The position numbers and the translations under genes were made by a program. Shown here one piece after another: positions 33,891-43,209 of a stretch of 64,000 nt of DNA; position 1 is the first letter of the stretch, and every line of letters starts with the position of its first letter. The notes beneath the pieces are model-generated. The model saw nothing but the letters and a program-made list of their open reading frames with translations. It did not search any database and had not been told where the DNA came from. Source of the stretch: Streptosporangium saharense (GTDB taxonomy: Bacteria > Actinomycetota > Actinomycetes > Streptosporangiales > Streptosporangiaceae); contig NZ_JACHJP010000003.1 in the NCBI RefSeq assembly GCF_014203715.1, forward strand, positions 186,001 through 250,000. The letters run 5' to 3'.

Positions 33891-35987
33891 GTGACTCGTC
33901 CCCCCAGGTTACTGAAAGCGTTGATCGCGGCCGCGGTGCTGATCCCGATCGGAATCGTCTCGGCCCCCGCCTCCGCCGATCCGTCAACCGACCCCGAGCA
34001 CCCCTGGCGCCTCGACCAGTGGCCTCGGACCCAGCCGTGGCAGCAGGACGAACCCGCCGACACCGCCCTGCGCGGCAGGCCCGGCGACCCGCCGCCCATC
34101 GACCCGCAGAACTGGAAGAACCCGGACCACATGACGTGGGCCGACTACCGCAAGCCCCCGGGAACCAAGTGGGCCGACCCCTCCGTCAAGGGATCGAAGC
34201 GGACCTTCCGTGGCGCGCTCGTCCTGCTCGACTACCCCAACCAGCAGTTCGTGGTCACCCAGCCCAAGGGCTCGACGGTCTTCAGGAACCCCAGCGCCGA
34301 GGCCCACGACATCCCCCGTGACAAGGTCGCCACGTTCTACAGGGACTTCCTGAACACCCCGAACCAGCTCAACCGTGGACACACCATCCACGAGTACTGG
34401 ATGGAGGACTCCGGGGGACGCTACGGCGTCGACCTGACGGCCTTCGGGCCCTACCAGATGCCCGGCAAGTCGCACGAGTACGCCATGGAGTTCCAGGCGG
34501 GCACCGGCTGCCCGGCCGGGGACAAATGCGACAGGAATATCAGGACCGACGGCAGGGCCGCCTGGACCGCGGCCGAGGGCCAGGAGGTCCCCGCGGGCTT
34601 CGACTTCGTCTTCTACCTGAGCGCCGGACAGGACGAGTCGGCCACCTGGCAGGAGTTCGGGTCGATCAAGTTCCCGACCAAGGAGGCGGTGACCGACGAC
34701 TTCGGCCCGCCCGACCCCGCGCTGCCCAACTGGGCCAGGACCCGCTACGTGGAGTGGACCTCCTGGGCGTCGGCCTCCTCCATCTGGCCCAACGCCGGGG
34801 GCGGCTCCTCGACCCAGGCCGAGAGCTCGGGCCAGGGCGTCTACGCCCACGAGTTCAGCCACATCCTCGGTATCGGCGACAACTACAACAACCCGTTCGG
34901 GGTGCCGCCACGCCGCGCCTACACCGGCATCTGGGAGATGCTCAGCCGGGGCAGCTTCAACGGCCCCGGCGGCCCGCACAGCCGCTGGCTGATCCCTCCG
35001 ACCTCCGGCGGCTCCATGGGCGCCCAGCACATGCTCCGCAACAAGATCAAACTGGAGATGGTTGACGAGCGCAACGTGCTGCGCCTGTCCCGCGAGGCGC
35101 TGGCCCAGTCGGGTCTCGTCGTGGCCAGGGTGACCGCGCGAGCCGTACAGCCGGGACCGCGTGACCTGTCGGGCGTCAACATCGCCTTCGGCGACGGCGA
35201 CCACGCTCCCGCCTGCGACATCACCAAGGACGCGTTCTGCGACGGCGGCGGCTACGACAACTACACGGTCGAGGTCGTGGACCGGATGGGCGCCGACTCC
35301 TTCACCCCCGACTCCGGCGTGCTGCTGGCCAAGACCAAGAACGCCGACAACGCGCCCTTCGAGTGGGTCGTGGACGCCAACCCCCAGGACATCGGGATGA
35401 CCGACTACGTCCTGCCTGACGGCACCGCCGTGCCCATCACGATCGGCGACTACCGGCAGCTGTCCGACGCGCTGTTCCACGCGGGCACCAACTCGGGCTC
35501 GGAGTTCGAGTACGTGGACAAGGCCAACCGGCTCCACTTCTACGTCCTCGACGTGCGGCGCGACCGCAAGGGCGTCCTGTCCTACACGGTGGCGATCCGC
35601 TCGCTGGACGGTGCCGGTCCCCAGAAGCGTGGGGTACGGCTGCTGCCCACGGCCGGTCTGCCCACGGACAGGGGGCTGTCCACCTGCCGCTTCCCGCTGT
35701 TCAACACCGGCAGGAACGCCCCCGCGAAGGGCAACCACCCCGAGGACGTGAGCGCCTACCTGGGTGAGGACGTCTACCGTCTTTCGGCGACCGTCGAGGG
35801 GAAGGGCTGGACCGCCTCGCTGCCCAACCAACTCGCGACCGCGGGCTTCGGCGAGCAGACGCTCGTGGCCGTCAACGCCCAGCGGGCCTCCGGCGGCACC
35901 CGCCTGGCCAAGGTCACGCTGACCGCGACCTCCGAGAGCGACCCGTCGAAGACGGCCAGGGCGACCTGTCACGTGGTCGGCCTGTAG
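33891..35987 (+). CDS. Secreted M6-family metalloprotease (immune inhibitor A-like)
   Basis: 698 aa. A Sec signal peptide (L-L-K-A-L-I-A-A-A-V-L-I-P-I, cleavage near SAPASA-D) precedes a propeptide region and the catalytic domain with zinc motif H320-E-F-S-H324-I-L-G-I-G-D. The last part contains beta-sandwich domains (Y-T-V-E-V-V-D-R-M-G and following). M6 peptidases such as InhA are extracellular zinc proteases that degrade host or environmental proteins. GTG 33891 follows a TATAGC box by ten bases, so the leader is only a few nucleotides. A terminator-like hairpin sits at 36002-36031. No chaperone or inhibitor gene is adjacent. Confidence 0.92.
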   Translation: MTRPPRLLKALIAAAVLIPIGIVSAPASADPSTDPEHPWRLDQWPRTQPWQQDEPADTALRGRPGDPPPIDPQNWKNPDHMTWADYRKPPGTKWADPSVKGSKRTFRGALVLLDYPNQQFVVTQPKGSTVFRNPSAEAHDIPRDKVATFYRDFLNTPNQLNRGHTIHEYWMEDSGGRYGVDLTAFGPYQMPGKSHEYAMEFQAGTGCPAGDKCDRNIRTDGRAAWTAAEGQEVPAGFDFVFYLSAGQDESATWQEFGSIKFPTKEAVTDDFGPPDPALPNWARTRYVEWTSWASASSIWPNAGGGSSTQAESSGQGVYAHEFSHILGIGDNYNNPFGVPPRRAYTGIWEMLSRGSFNGPGGPHSRWLIPPTSGGSMGAQHMLRNKIKLEMVDERNVLRLSREALAQSGLVVARVTARAVQPGPRDLSGVNIAFGDGDHAPACDITKDAFCDGGGYDNYTVEVVDRMGADSFTPDSGVLLAKTKNADNAPFEWVVDANPQDIGMTDYVLPDGTAVPITIGDYRQLSDALFHAGTNSGSEFEYVDKANRLHFYVLDVRRDRKGVLSYTVAIRSLDGAGPQKRGVRLLPTAGLPTDRGLSTCRFPLFNTGRNAPAKGNHPEDVSAYLGEDVYRLSATVEGKGWTASLPNQLATAGFGEQTLVAVNAQRASGGTRLAKVTLTATSESDPSKTARATCHVVGL

Positions 35988-36001
35988 GCGACCCCAGTCA
36001 C

Positions 36002-36031
36002 GGCCTCCCCGCTCCTCAGGGTGGGGAGGCC
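36002..36031 (+). terminator. Hairpin terminator after the M6 protease gene
   Basis: GGCCTCCCC (36002-36010) and GGGGAGGCC (36023-36031) form a perfect 9-bp stem with a 12-nt loop 14 nt after the stop codon. It is followed by ACCATTTCCC, no clear T-run. Confidence 0.65.
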
Positions 36032-36158
36032 ACCATTTCCCGAAATATCCATCTATTAGGTGATCAATAGCCACCGGGCGTCTGGTTGAATCAAGGCAGG
36101 GACGACGCGTCGGAGTCGGGGGACCGCGACGCGGTGTGGTTCTCTCCGGAGGGTGTGG

Positions 36159-38747
36159 ATGCCCGGTCCGCCGAACGTGCCTGACCGTCGTGAAACCGGC
36201 TCGCCCAGGCGCCGGATACCGCTCGCAGCCCCGGTGACACTGGGGATCGCCGCGGCCGGGGTCAGCGTCCTGACGGCCCTGCCCGACGTGGTCTCGCTGT
36301 CGCCGTGGTGGACGGTCGCGATCGTCACGGCCTCGGGCCTGCTGGCAGGGTCGATCGCCTGGGCGACCTCGCGGGCGCGACGGCAGGAGGCCGTCACCGA
36401 CGACGGGGCGCTCTGGCGGCCGCCCGACCAGTGGCCGCCGATCCCCGCGCACTTCACCGGGCGCGTCGAGTCGCTGGCCGAGCTGCGCGGGGTCTTCGCC
36501 GAGCACCGCCGTGACCGCTTCCGCGCCGAGCACCGCCCGCCGCTGGTCGTCTCGGTGTACGGCAGAGGCGGCGTGGGCAAGTCCGCGCTCATCGCCAGGT
36601 TCGGCCAGGAGGTCGCGGACCGCTTCCCCGACGGGCGGCTCCACGCCGACCTGCGCGGCACGGTCGAGGCGCCGGTCCGCCCCGAGGAGGTGCTGATCGG
36701 CTTCCTGCGGGCGCTGGGCGTGCGGCTGACCACCGACCCCGGCGGCCTGACCGAGCTGCGCAGGCTCTGGCTGACCTGGACCAAGGACCGGCGCATCCTG
36801 ATCGGCCTGGACAACGCCCAGGAGGCGGGCCAGGTCATGGAGCTGATCCCGGCCGACCCCGGATGCGTGGTCATGGTCACATCGAGGAACCCGTTGTTCC
36901 TGCGCAACGCCTACGACAAGCAGCTCTCGGTGTTCAGTTCGGCGCAGGGCGTGGAGCTGCTCGCCAGGCTGGCCGGGGGTGAGCGGGTCGCCGCCGACCT
37001 GGAGGCGGCCGAGGAGATCGTGCGGATGTGCGACCATCTCCCGCTGGCCATCAGCATCTGCGGCGGGCGCCTGGCCACCCGGGAGAACTGGACCCTGCGC
37101 CAACTGGCCGACCGCCTCAGGGACGAGCGGCGCCGTCTGGACCAGCTCGAACTCGGCGGCGGCCAGGATCGCAGCGTGCGGGCCTCGCTCCAGTTGAGCT
37201 ACGACGACTGCACCGGCATCCAGCGCCGCCTGCTGCGCACGCTCAGCCTGCTCACCGCCCCCGACGTGCCCGGCTGGGTGCCGGGGGAGCTGCTGGCGAC
37301 CTCGGAGCTTGAGGGGGCCGACCAGCTTGAGGTGCTCATCGACGCCCAGCTCGCCGACTCCTCCGGCGTCGACTTCTCCGGCGCCATGCGCTACCGCCTG
37401 CACGACCTGGTCCGGATCTTCGCCCGTGAGGTGGCCCTCGCCCGCGACGACGACACGCACAGGAGGGCGGCGATCGAGCGGGTGCTGTCCGGCTACCGGC
37501 GCCGCGCCGAGGCCGCCGCGGTGGCCCGCTGGCCGCAGGACTGGGGGCGCAGCGGCAGGCGGACGGAGCTGGCCGCCTCGGGCGAGCTGACCCAGGCGTC
37601 GGCGGCCGACTGGCTCAACGCCGAGCGCCGCACCCTGGTCGCCATGATCCACCAGGCGAGGAGCCTGGAGATGTGGGAGCTGACCTGGAGCCTGGGCCGC
37701 GCCTTCTGCTCGCTGTGCCACTCGCTGCGGGCCTACTGGTCCGACTGGCGGGCGGTCGCGGAGATCGTCTGCGAGGCCGCCACCCGGCTGGGCGACCGGC
37801 GGGCCCTGGGCATCGCGCTGCTGGACCGGGCCGCGGTCGCCGGAGGACAGGGCGACCGCGACGGCGCCAGGAAGGACGCCGAACTGGCGCTCGACGTCTT
37901 CACCGAGCTGGGGGAGTCCTGGTGGGCGGCACGGGCGATGCGCTCGGTCGGCATGACCCTGTTCAACGAGGGCAGCCTCGACCGGGCCCAGGGCTACCTG
38001 ATCGGGGCGATCACCGCGTTCAAGGGCGAGGACGACCGCTGGTGGACGGCCAGGAGCCAGCGCAACCTGGCCGAGCTGAGGCTCGCCCAGCGCAGGCCCG
38101 AGGAGGCCGGTCAGCTCCTTGAGGACGCCCTGGGGGTCTTCCAGCGCGACCGCAACCGCTACTCGGAGGCGCAGACCCTGCGTGTCTACGGCGAGGTGCT
38201 CGGCGCGACCGCGCGGACCCTGGAGCTCCAGGGCGACGCCAAGGCCGCGGCGGAGAACTTCACCCGGGCCGGGTTCAGCCTGGACCGGGCCGCGGAGATG
38301 TTCCGGCTGCGCGGGGAGCTGTGGGAGGAGGCCCGGTGCCTGCGCGCGGCCGGTGAGGTGGGCAACCCGGCCAACGGGCTGCGCGAGCTGACCTATGTAC
38401 GGCGGGCCGCCGAGATGCTGGCCGCGATCGGCGACTCCTGGGGTGTGGCCAGGGCCGAGCTGTCGGCGGGACGCGCCCACGGCAGGCTGGGCCGTACCGG
38501 AGAGGCACAGCAGGCGCTGACGCGGGCCGTGGGGCAGTTCGAGGAGCTGGGCGACCGGTGGTGGATGGCCAGGAGCCTGCGCTACCTCGGTGAGCAGCAC
38601 CTGGAGGCGGGCGACTGCGGGACGGCCCTGACGCTGCTCGGGCGGGCCCAGGGCATCTACCGCAGTCTTGGCAACCAGGCGGGCACCGGCCGTACGCTCG
38701 AACTGCTCCGCAGGGCGGAGGAGTGCGCGGAGAGAACGACCTCCTGA
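36159..38747 (+). CDS. Membrane-anchored STAND (NB-ARC) ATPase with TPR repeats
   Basis: About 862 aa. Two hydrophobic helices near residues 24-66 (T-L-G-I-A-A-A-G-V-S-V-L and W-T-V-A-I-V-T-A-S-G-L-L-A-G-S-I) precede an NB-ARC domain with H-F-T-G-R-V-E, Walker A G135-R-G-G-V-G-K-S-A, a sensor V-T-S-R-N, and G-x-P-type helix D-H-L-P-L-A-I-S. The C-terminal half carries about eight TPR-like repeats (A-R-S-L-E-M-W-E-L-T-W, W-W-T-A-R-S-Q-R-N-L-A-E-L-R). Unlike AfsR/SARP proteins there is no DNA-binding domain. ATG 36159 has GGAGGG at five bases. Membrane-bound STAND ATPases are candidate sensors or defence proteins; no effector domain or defence neighbour is seen, so the role is open. Confidence 0.88.
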   Translation: MPGPPNVPDRRETGSPRRRIPLAAPVTLGIAAAGVSVLTALPDVVSLSPWWTVAIVTASGLLAGSIAWATSRARRQEAVTDDGALWRPPDQWPPIPAHFTGRVESLAELRGVFAEHRRDRFRAEHRPPLVVSVYGRGGVGKSALIARFGQEVADRFPDGRLHADLRGTVEAPVRPEEVLIGFLRALGVRLTTDPGGLTELRRLWLTWTKDRRILIGLDNAQEAGQVMELIPADPGCVVMVTSRNPLFLRNAYDKQLSVFSSAQGVELLARLAGGERVAADLEAAEEIVRMCDHLPLAISICGGRLATRENWTLRQLADRLRDERRRLDQLELGGGQDRSVRASLQLSYDDCTGIQRRLLRTLSLLTAPDVPGWVPGELLATSELEGADQLEVLIDAQLADSSGVDFSGAMRYRLHDLVRIFAREVALARDDDTHRRAAIERVLSGYRRRAEAAAVARWPQDWGRSGRRTELAASGELTQASAADWLNAERRTLVAMIHQARSLEMWELTWSLGRAFCSLCHSLRAYWSDWRAVAEIVCEAATRLGDRRALGIALLDRAAVAGGQGDRDGARKDAELALDVFTELGESWWAARAMRSVGMTLFNEGSLDRAQGYLIGAITAFKGEDDRWWTARSQRNLAELRLAQRRPEEAGQLLEDALGVFQRDRNRYSEAQTLRVYGEVLGATARTLELQGDAKAAAENFTRAGFSLDRAAEMFRLRGELWEEARCLRAAGEVGNPANGLRELTYVRRAAEMLAAIGDSWGVARAELSAGRAHGRLGRTGEAQQALTRAVGQFEELGDRWWMARSLRYLGEQHLEAGDCGTALTLLGRAQGIYRSLGNQAGTGRTLELLRRAEECAERTTS

Positions 38748-38862
38748 GAAAACCCCCGGCGTCCCAGAAAATAGGACACTGAGTAATAGGCGCCGTTATT
38801 TGCGACAAATGGTCCCGGGTGTTCACTGACTGGTCATACCCCGACGTATAAGCTCTTCAGTG

Positions 38863-39660
38863 ATGAACGAACTGACGCGATGGATTCATCTTGAAGGTGC
38901 CGTCAACGTCCGTGACCTCGGCGGGCTCACGACGAAGGACGGCGGGACCACACGCTTCGGCCGGGTGTACCGGTCGGACAACCTGCAGGGACTGACGGAA
39001 CGCGACCTCGGCCTGCTCGTCGGGGACCTCAAGCTCCGCCACGTCGTTGACCTGCGCTCGGTGGCCGAGGTGACCCTGGAGGGTCCGGGACCACTCACCC
39101 GCTTCCCCGAGGTGAGCATCCACCACCTCACCCTCTTCGCCGAGGGTGGCGTGAACACCGACGTCGAGGCCGACAGGATCGACGCCGAGCGGGTGCTGCC
39201 CTGGCAGGACATGGACGAGGACACCCTCGCCGAGCTGCGGGTGACCGGCTTCTACTACGGCTACCTCCACAACCGCCCCGACTCGGTCCTGGCCGCGCTG
39301 CGGGCCCTGGCCCACGACGACGGCGCCGCCATCGTGCACTGCGCCGCGGGCAAGGACCGCACCGGCGTGGTCAGCGCCCTGGCCCTGGAGGTCGCCGGGG
39401 TCACCCGGGAGGCGATCGTCTCCGACTACGTCGCGACCGGCGACCGCATCGAGCACATCCTGGCGCGCCTGCGGTCGAGCCCCACCTACCGTGACGACCT
39501 CGACGCCCGCCCCGCCGACGACCACCGGCCACGCGCGGAGTACATCGAGCAGTTCCTCGACGTGCTCGACAACCGCTTCGGCGGGCCGCTGGCCTGGCTC
39601 GGCGCCCAGGGGTGGAACGAGAACGACTCCCAGGCCCTGCGTTCGCGCCTGCGTGACTAG
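38863..39660 (+). CDS. Tyrosine/serine phosphatase (protein tyrosine phosphatase 3 family)
   Basis: 265 aa. The P-loop signature is intact: H-C-A-A-G-K-D-R-T-G with catalytic Cys and Arg. The N-terminal N-V-R-D-L-G-G-L and R-S-D-N-L segments are characteristic of the PtpB/LipA-like family, which acts on phosphotyrosine and phosphoinositides. The GTG immediately before (38860) lies seven bases after a TATAAG box (38847-38852), so leaderless translation from GTG 38860 is equally possible. The stop overlaps the convergent oxidoreductase gene by 4 bp. Confidence 0.92.
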   Translation: MNELTRWIHLEGAVNVRDLGGLTTKDGGTTRFGRVYRSDNLQGLTERDLGLLVGDLKLRHVVDLRSVAEVTLEGPGPLTRFPEVSIHHLTLFAEGGVNTDVEADRIDAERVLPWQDMDEDTLAELRVTGFYYGYLHNRPDSVLAALRALAHDDGAAIVHCAAGKDRTGVVSALALEVAGVTREAIVSDYVATGDRIEHILARLRSSPTYRDDLDARPADDHRPRAEYIEQFLDVLDNRFGGPLAWLGAQGWNENDSQALRSRLRD

Positions 39661-40706
39661 AGCTTCACGCCGACGCCCTCGGTGGCCGAACGGCGGGCGG
39701 CCTCCAGGACCGTGAGGGTCTCGACCGCCTCCCAGGGATCGACCGGGGCGGGCGCCCCCTCGCGCAGGCTCGCCACGACGCCACGGTAGAAGTCGAGGTA
39801 GGCGCCGGGTTCGGTGCGGACCGGATGGAGGTCCTCACCGGCCCCCAGCGTGCCCCACCGCTGCGGCGGCTCGTCGCCGAAGCCGGGGGCGCTGGGGGAG
39901 AGCCCGGCGCGCAGCCGTTCCTCCTGCACGTCGAGCCCGTGCTTCAGGTAACCGGTCTTCGAGCCCGCCACCAGGAACCGGGGGCCGGGCATGGGCGAGA
40001 CCGCGCTCACCCACAGGTGGGAGCGGGCGCCCTCGGCGTGCGTCAGCGCGACGAAGGTGTCGTCGTCGGCGGAGATCCCGGCCCGCCTGGCGTCGGACTC
40101 GGCGTAGACGTGCGTCACCGGCCCCAGCAGGCGCAGGGCCTGGTCGACCAGGTGACTGCCGAGGTCGTACAGCAGGCCGCCGACCTCCTCGGCGCCGCCC
40201 GCCTCCCGCCAGCCGCCCTTCGGGACGGGCCGCCAGCGCTCGAACCGGGACTCAAGGCGGTTCACCGTGCCCAGCTCCCCGGACGACAGCAGCCGCCTGA
40301 TCGTCAGGAAGTCGCCGTCCCAGCGCCGGTTCTGGAACACGCTCAGCATCAGGCCGCGCTCACGCGCCAGCTCCGCCAGCCCCCTGGCCTGCGCCGCGGT
40401 CGCCGCGAGCGGCTTGTCGACCACGACCGGCACCCCGCTGCGCAGCGCGGCCTCGGCCAGTGGGACGTGGGTGCGGTTGGGGGAGGCGACCACGACCAGG
40501 TCGCAGGCGCCCCACAGCTCCTCGGCGTCGCCGACCACCCGCGCGCCGTACTTCTTGGCGATCTCGGCGGCCCGCTCGGGGGAGCGCGTCACCACGGTCG
40601 ACAGGCTCAGCCCGGGGGTCGCGGCGATCAGTGGGGCGTGGAAGAGCGATCCGGCCACGCCGTACCCGACGAGACCGACACGCAGGGCGGGCACCGTCTC
40701 ACCCAT
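39657..40706 (-). CDS. Gfo/Idh/MocA-family oxidoreductase
   Basis: 349 aa NAD(P)-dependent dehydrogenase of sugars or sugar derivatives. Rossmann motif G-L-V-G-Y-G-V-A-G, the N-R-T-H-V-P-L loop, the conserved E/D-K-P motif as V-V-D-K-P-L-A, and the later G-G-L-L-Y-D-L-G-S-H-L-V-D-Q substrate helix are present. The substrate is unknown. It lies alone between the phosphatase and PAC2 genes, 23 nt upstream of neither operon partner with a clear link. Confidence 0.92.
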   Translation of the reverse strand: MGETVPALRVGLVGYGVAGSLFHAPLIAATPGLSLSTVVTRSPERAAEIAKKYGARVVGDAEELWGACDLVVVASPNRTHVPLAEAALRSGVPVVVDKPLAATAAQARGLAELARERGLMLSVFQNRRWDGDFLTIRRLLSSGELGTVNRLESRFERWRPVPKGGWREAGGAEEVGGLLYDLGSHLVDQALRLLGPVTHVYAESDARRAGISADDDTFVALTHAEGARSHLWVSAVSPMPGPRFLVAGSKTGYLKHGLDVQEERLRAGLSPSAPGFGDEPPQRWGTLGAGEDLHPVRTEPGAYLDFYRGVVASLREGAPAPVDPWEAVETLTVLEAARRSATEGVGVKL

Positions 40707-40729
40707 CGCGGGACACCCGCCCTGCCCGG

Positions 40730-41638
40730 TCAGTCACCGCGCTGCTCGTCGCGCTCGGCGAGGAAGGCCTCGAACTGGGCGGCCAGCTCGTCACCGGTGG
40801 GCATCTCGGAGGTCTCGGCCATCAGGTTCTCGTGCTGCGAGCCCGCCGCGAAGGCGTCGTACTGCTGCTCCAGGCCCTTGATGGCCGTCGAGAGCTCGTC
40901 GGAGGCGCTGATCTGCTCGGCGATCTCGGCGTCGGTCCTGGTCGCCGCCTCACGCAGGCCGTCGAGCGGGAACGCCAGGCCGGTGCTCCTGGTGACCGCG
41001 TCGAGCGCGGCCAGCGCCGCCGCGGGATACTCCGCCTGGGCGAGGTAGTGCGGGACGTGCACGGCGTATCCGAGGGCGTCGTGCCCCTGGGCGCCGAGCC
41101 GGAACTCCACGAGCGCGGCGGCGCTCCCGGGGACCTGGACCCTGCCGAAGGCGCTGCCCTGGCCGGAGACCAGCTCGGGGCGGCTGCCGTGACCGGTGAT
41201 CCCGAGCGGGCGGGTGTGCGGCACGGCCATCGGGATGCCGTGCAGGGTCACCAGCCTGCCGACGCCGAGGCGGGTGACGAGCGTGCCGAGGGCCTCGGCG
41301 AACAGCTCCCACTCGCGGTCGGGCTCGGGGCCGGTGAGCAGCAGGAACGGGGTTCCCGTCGTGTCGTGGGCCAGGCGCAGGGCGAGCTCGTGGCTCTCCA
41401 CGGAAACCCAGCGGTCGGTGTCGAAGGTCATGATCGGACGCCGGGACCGGTAGTCGAGCAGGCGGTCCACGTCGAACGTCGCCACGACGCGGTGCTCCAG
41501 CTCGCTCAGCAGGTGGCCGAGGGCGAGCCGCCCCGCGCCGCCCGCGTCCACGAACCCGTCGAAGTGGTAGAGAAGCACCGGATCGGTCAGCTCAGGGACC
41601 TCTTCGCTGAGCCGGTAGAGATCCGTCGGGTCGAACAC
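40730..41638 (-). CDS. PAC2-family protein
   Basis: 302 aa. The family start F-D-P-T-D-L-Y-R-L-S-E-E-V-P-E-L, then V-L-L-Y-H-F-D-G-F-V-D-A-G-G-A-G and T-L-H-G-I-P-M-A-V-P-H-T-R, are typical of actinobacterial PAC2 proteins, which are related to a proteasome assembly chaperone fold. In actinobacteria their function is uncertain. GTG 41638 follows GGGAG and matches the usual family start, so I prefer it to the upstream GTG 41671. The protein is acidic and probably cytosolic. Confidence 0.9.
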   Translation of the reverse strand: MFDPTDLYRLSEEVPELTDPVLLYHFDGFVDAGGAGRLALGHLLSELEHRVVATFDVDRLLDYRSRRPIMTFDTDRWVSVESHELALRLAHDTTGTPFLLLTGPEPDREWELFAEALGTLVTRLGVGRLVTLHGIPMAVPHTRPLGITGHGSRPELVSGQGSAFGRVQVPGSAAALVEFRLGAQGHDALGYAVHVPHYLAQAEYPAAALAALDAVTRSTGLAFPLDGLREAATRTDAEIAEQISASDELSTAIKGLEQQYDAFAAGSQHENLMAETSEMPTGDELAAQFEAFLAERDEQRGD

Positions 41639-41753
41639 CGTCTCCCAGCCTTTCCTCGGTCGTCTCTCCACAACATGAACCCCCGGGCCGTCCGGTGAAT
41701 TCCTCGGAATTCCGCCTGCCCCCGGCGATCACAGGGAACCCTACCGGGGCAGA

Positions 41754-42158
41754 ATGGTTCGCATGCAGTCCGACCCTGAGCTGGAGGAGTTCGCCACCCG
41801 CCTGTTCGACCTGGCCAGAGCGGGCGAGACCGACAGACTCCGCGCGTACGTCGAGGCCGGGGTCCCGGCCAACCTGAGGAACGACCGGGGCGACACCCTC
41901 GTGATGCTCGCCGCCTACCACGGCCACGCCGAGACCGTCAGGGCGCTGACCGCCCTCGGCGCCGACCCCGGCCTGGCGAACGACAGGGGGCAGACCCCGC
42001 TGTCCGGGGCGGTCTTCAAGAAGGAACCCGAGGTGATCAGGGCACTCCTGGACGCGGGCGCCGATCCGGACCAGGGAACCCCCTCCGCGAGGGAGGCCGC
42101 ACAGATGTTCGGCCACGAACAGTATCTGAAGTGGTTTGAACGTTATCCCGATTTGTGA
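41754..42158 (+). CDS. Ankyrin-repeat protein
   Basis: 134 aa made of three to four ankyrin repeats (G-D-T-L-V-M-L-A-A-Y-H-G-H-A-E-T-V-R-A-L-T-A-L-G-A-D-P, then G-Q-T-P-L-S-G-A-V-F and a final A-L-L-D-A-G-A-D-P). It probably mediates a protein-protein contact. ATG 41763 is an alternative start. No partner gene is evident; the next gene is the terpene synthase. No signal peptide. Confidence 0.88.
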   Translation: MVRMQSDPELEEFATRLFDLARAGETDRLRAYVEAGVPANLRNDRGDTLVMLAAYHGHAETVRALTALGADPGLANDRGQTPLSGAVFKKEPEVIRALLDAGADPDQGTPSAREAAQMFGHEQYLKWFERYPDL

Positions 42159-42178
42159 TGTCTCCTATATGGCGACAT
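42158..42178. promoter_or_regulatory. Inverted repeat ATGTCTCC-TATAT-GGCGACAT
   Basis: Eight-bp arms with one mismatch around a 5-bp AT centre, overlapping the stop codon of the ankyrin gene and ending 35 nt before the terpene synthase start. It looks like an operator for the terpene gene. No similar sequence was noticed before the convergent regulator gene. Confidence 0.5.
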
Positions 42179-42213
42179 ATTGAAATCATCTGGCGTTCAG
42201 CGATCCTTGACAG

Positions 42214-43200
42214 GTGGGAACTACTACTACACCTCAGTCCGATCAGCGTCTGCACATCCCCCCGCTCCCCTGCCCCTTCCCGAGTGAGGTGAGTCCCCAC
42301 GTCGAGAGAGTCGACCGGGAGACCCTGGAGTGGCTCATCGCCTCGGGAATGCTCAGGGACGCCGAGACGGTCGAGCGCTACAGACAGGCGAGGTACGGCT
42401 GGCTCGGTGGCCGGACCTACCCCTACGCGGAACACGACCTGCTCCGCCTGGTGACCGACTGGTGCGTGTGGCTGTTCGCCTTCGACGACGCCTTCTGCGA
42501 GTCCGACCGCAGAGCCGCCGAGATAGCCCGTGCGCTGCCCCAGTTCTACGCCGTCCTCGAAGGCCTGGACGGCGGATACGTGGTCGAGGACCGGTTCGCC
42601 AGGACGCTGCTGGAGATCAAGAACAGGATCGCCGCGCACGCCGACGGCGACCAGCTCGACCGCTGGTGCGCCGTCACGAAGGACTACCTCTTCGCGCAGG
42701 TCTGGGAGGCCGCCAACCGCGAGGACGAGGTGGTCCCCTCCCTTGAGGACTACCTGTTCATGCGGCGCAGGACCGGCGCCATGCTCACGGTCTTCGCCCT
42801 GATCGACATCGCGGCGGGCCACCGCCTCACCCCCGAGGAGTGGCGTCACCCCGCCATGCGCGCGATCACCGAGAGCGCCAACGACGTCGTCGTCTGGGAC
42901 AACGACCTCATCTCCTACGCCAAGGAGAGCGAGGGCGGAAACGCCCGCAACAACCTGGTGAACGTGCTGGCCGTACACGGAAAGGTCTCCCGGCAGACCG
43001 CGATGGAGCGGATCGGCACGATGCGCAACCAGGCCATCGCCAACATGATCGAACGGCGTCCCTCGCTGGAGGCGCTCGGCTCCGAGGCGGTGCGCGCCTA
43101 CGTGCGCGGCCTGGAGTTCTGGATCAGCGGAAGCGTCGACTACTCACTGACCAGCTCCCGCTACACGGTGGCCTGGCAGAAGCGGCTCTCCGAGGAGTGA
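42214..43200 (+). CDS. Class I terpene synthase
   Basis: 328 aa sesquiterpene-type cyclase. Asp-rich motif F-D-D-A-F-C-E near residue 90 and the NSE/DTE-type motif N-D-L-I-S-Y-A-K-E near 231 supply Mg-diphosphate binding. The C-terminal R-Y (S-S-R-Y-T-V-A-W) matches the conserved RY pair. It has only the single alpha domain, without the Pro-rich N-terminal extension of methylisoborneol synthases, so it is less likely to be encapsulin cargo. The product cannot be read. GTG 42214 has no strong Shine-Dalgarno. No P450 or methyltransferase follows, so it is an orphan synthase. Confidence 0.92.
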   Translation: MGTTTTPQSDQRLHIPPLPCPFPSEVSPHVERVDRETLEWLIASGMLRDAETVERYRQARYGWLGGRTYPYAEHDLLRLVTDWCVWLFAFDDAFCESDRRAAEIARALPQFYAVLEGLDGGYVVEDRFARTLLEIKNRIAAHADGDQLDRWCAVTKDYLFAQVWEAANREDEVVPSLEDYLFMRRRTGAMLTVFALIDIAAGHRLTPEEWRHPAMRAITESANDVVVWDNDLISYAKESEGGNARNNLVNVLAVHGKVSRQTAMERIGTMRNQAIANMIERRPSLEALGSEAVRAYVRGLEFWISGSVDYSLTSSRYTVAWQKRLSEE

Positions 43201-43209
43201 GGGGACGCC

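Noticed and set aside
33984..38600. A 1538-residue open frame on the minus strand
   Set aside because: It lies opposite the M6 protease and STAND genes, whose domains and start signals are clear. Its translation is low complexity, as expected from high third-position GC.
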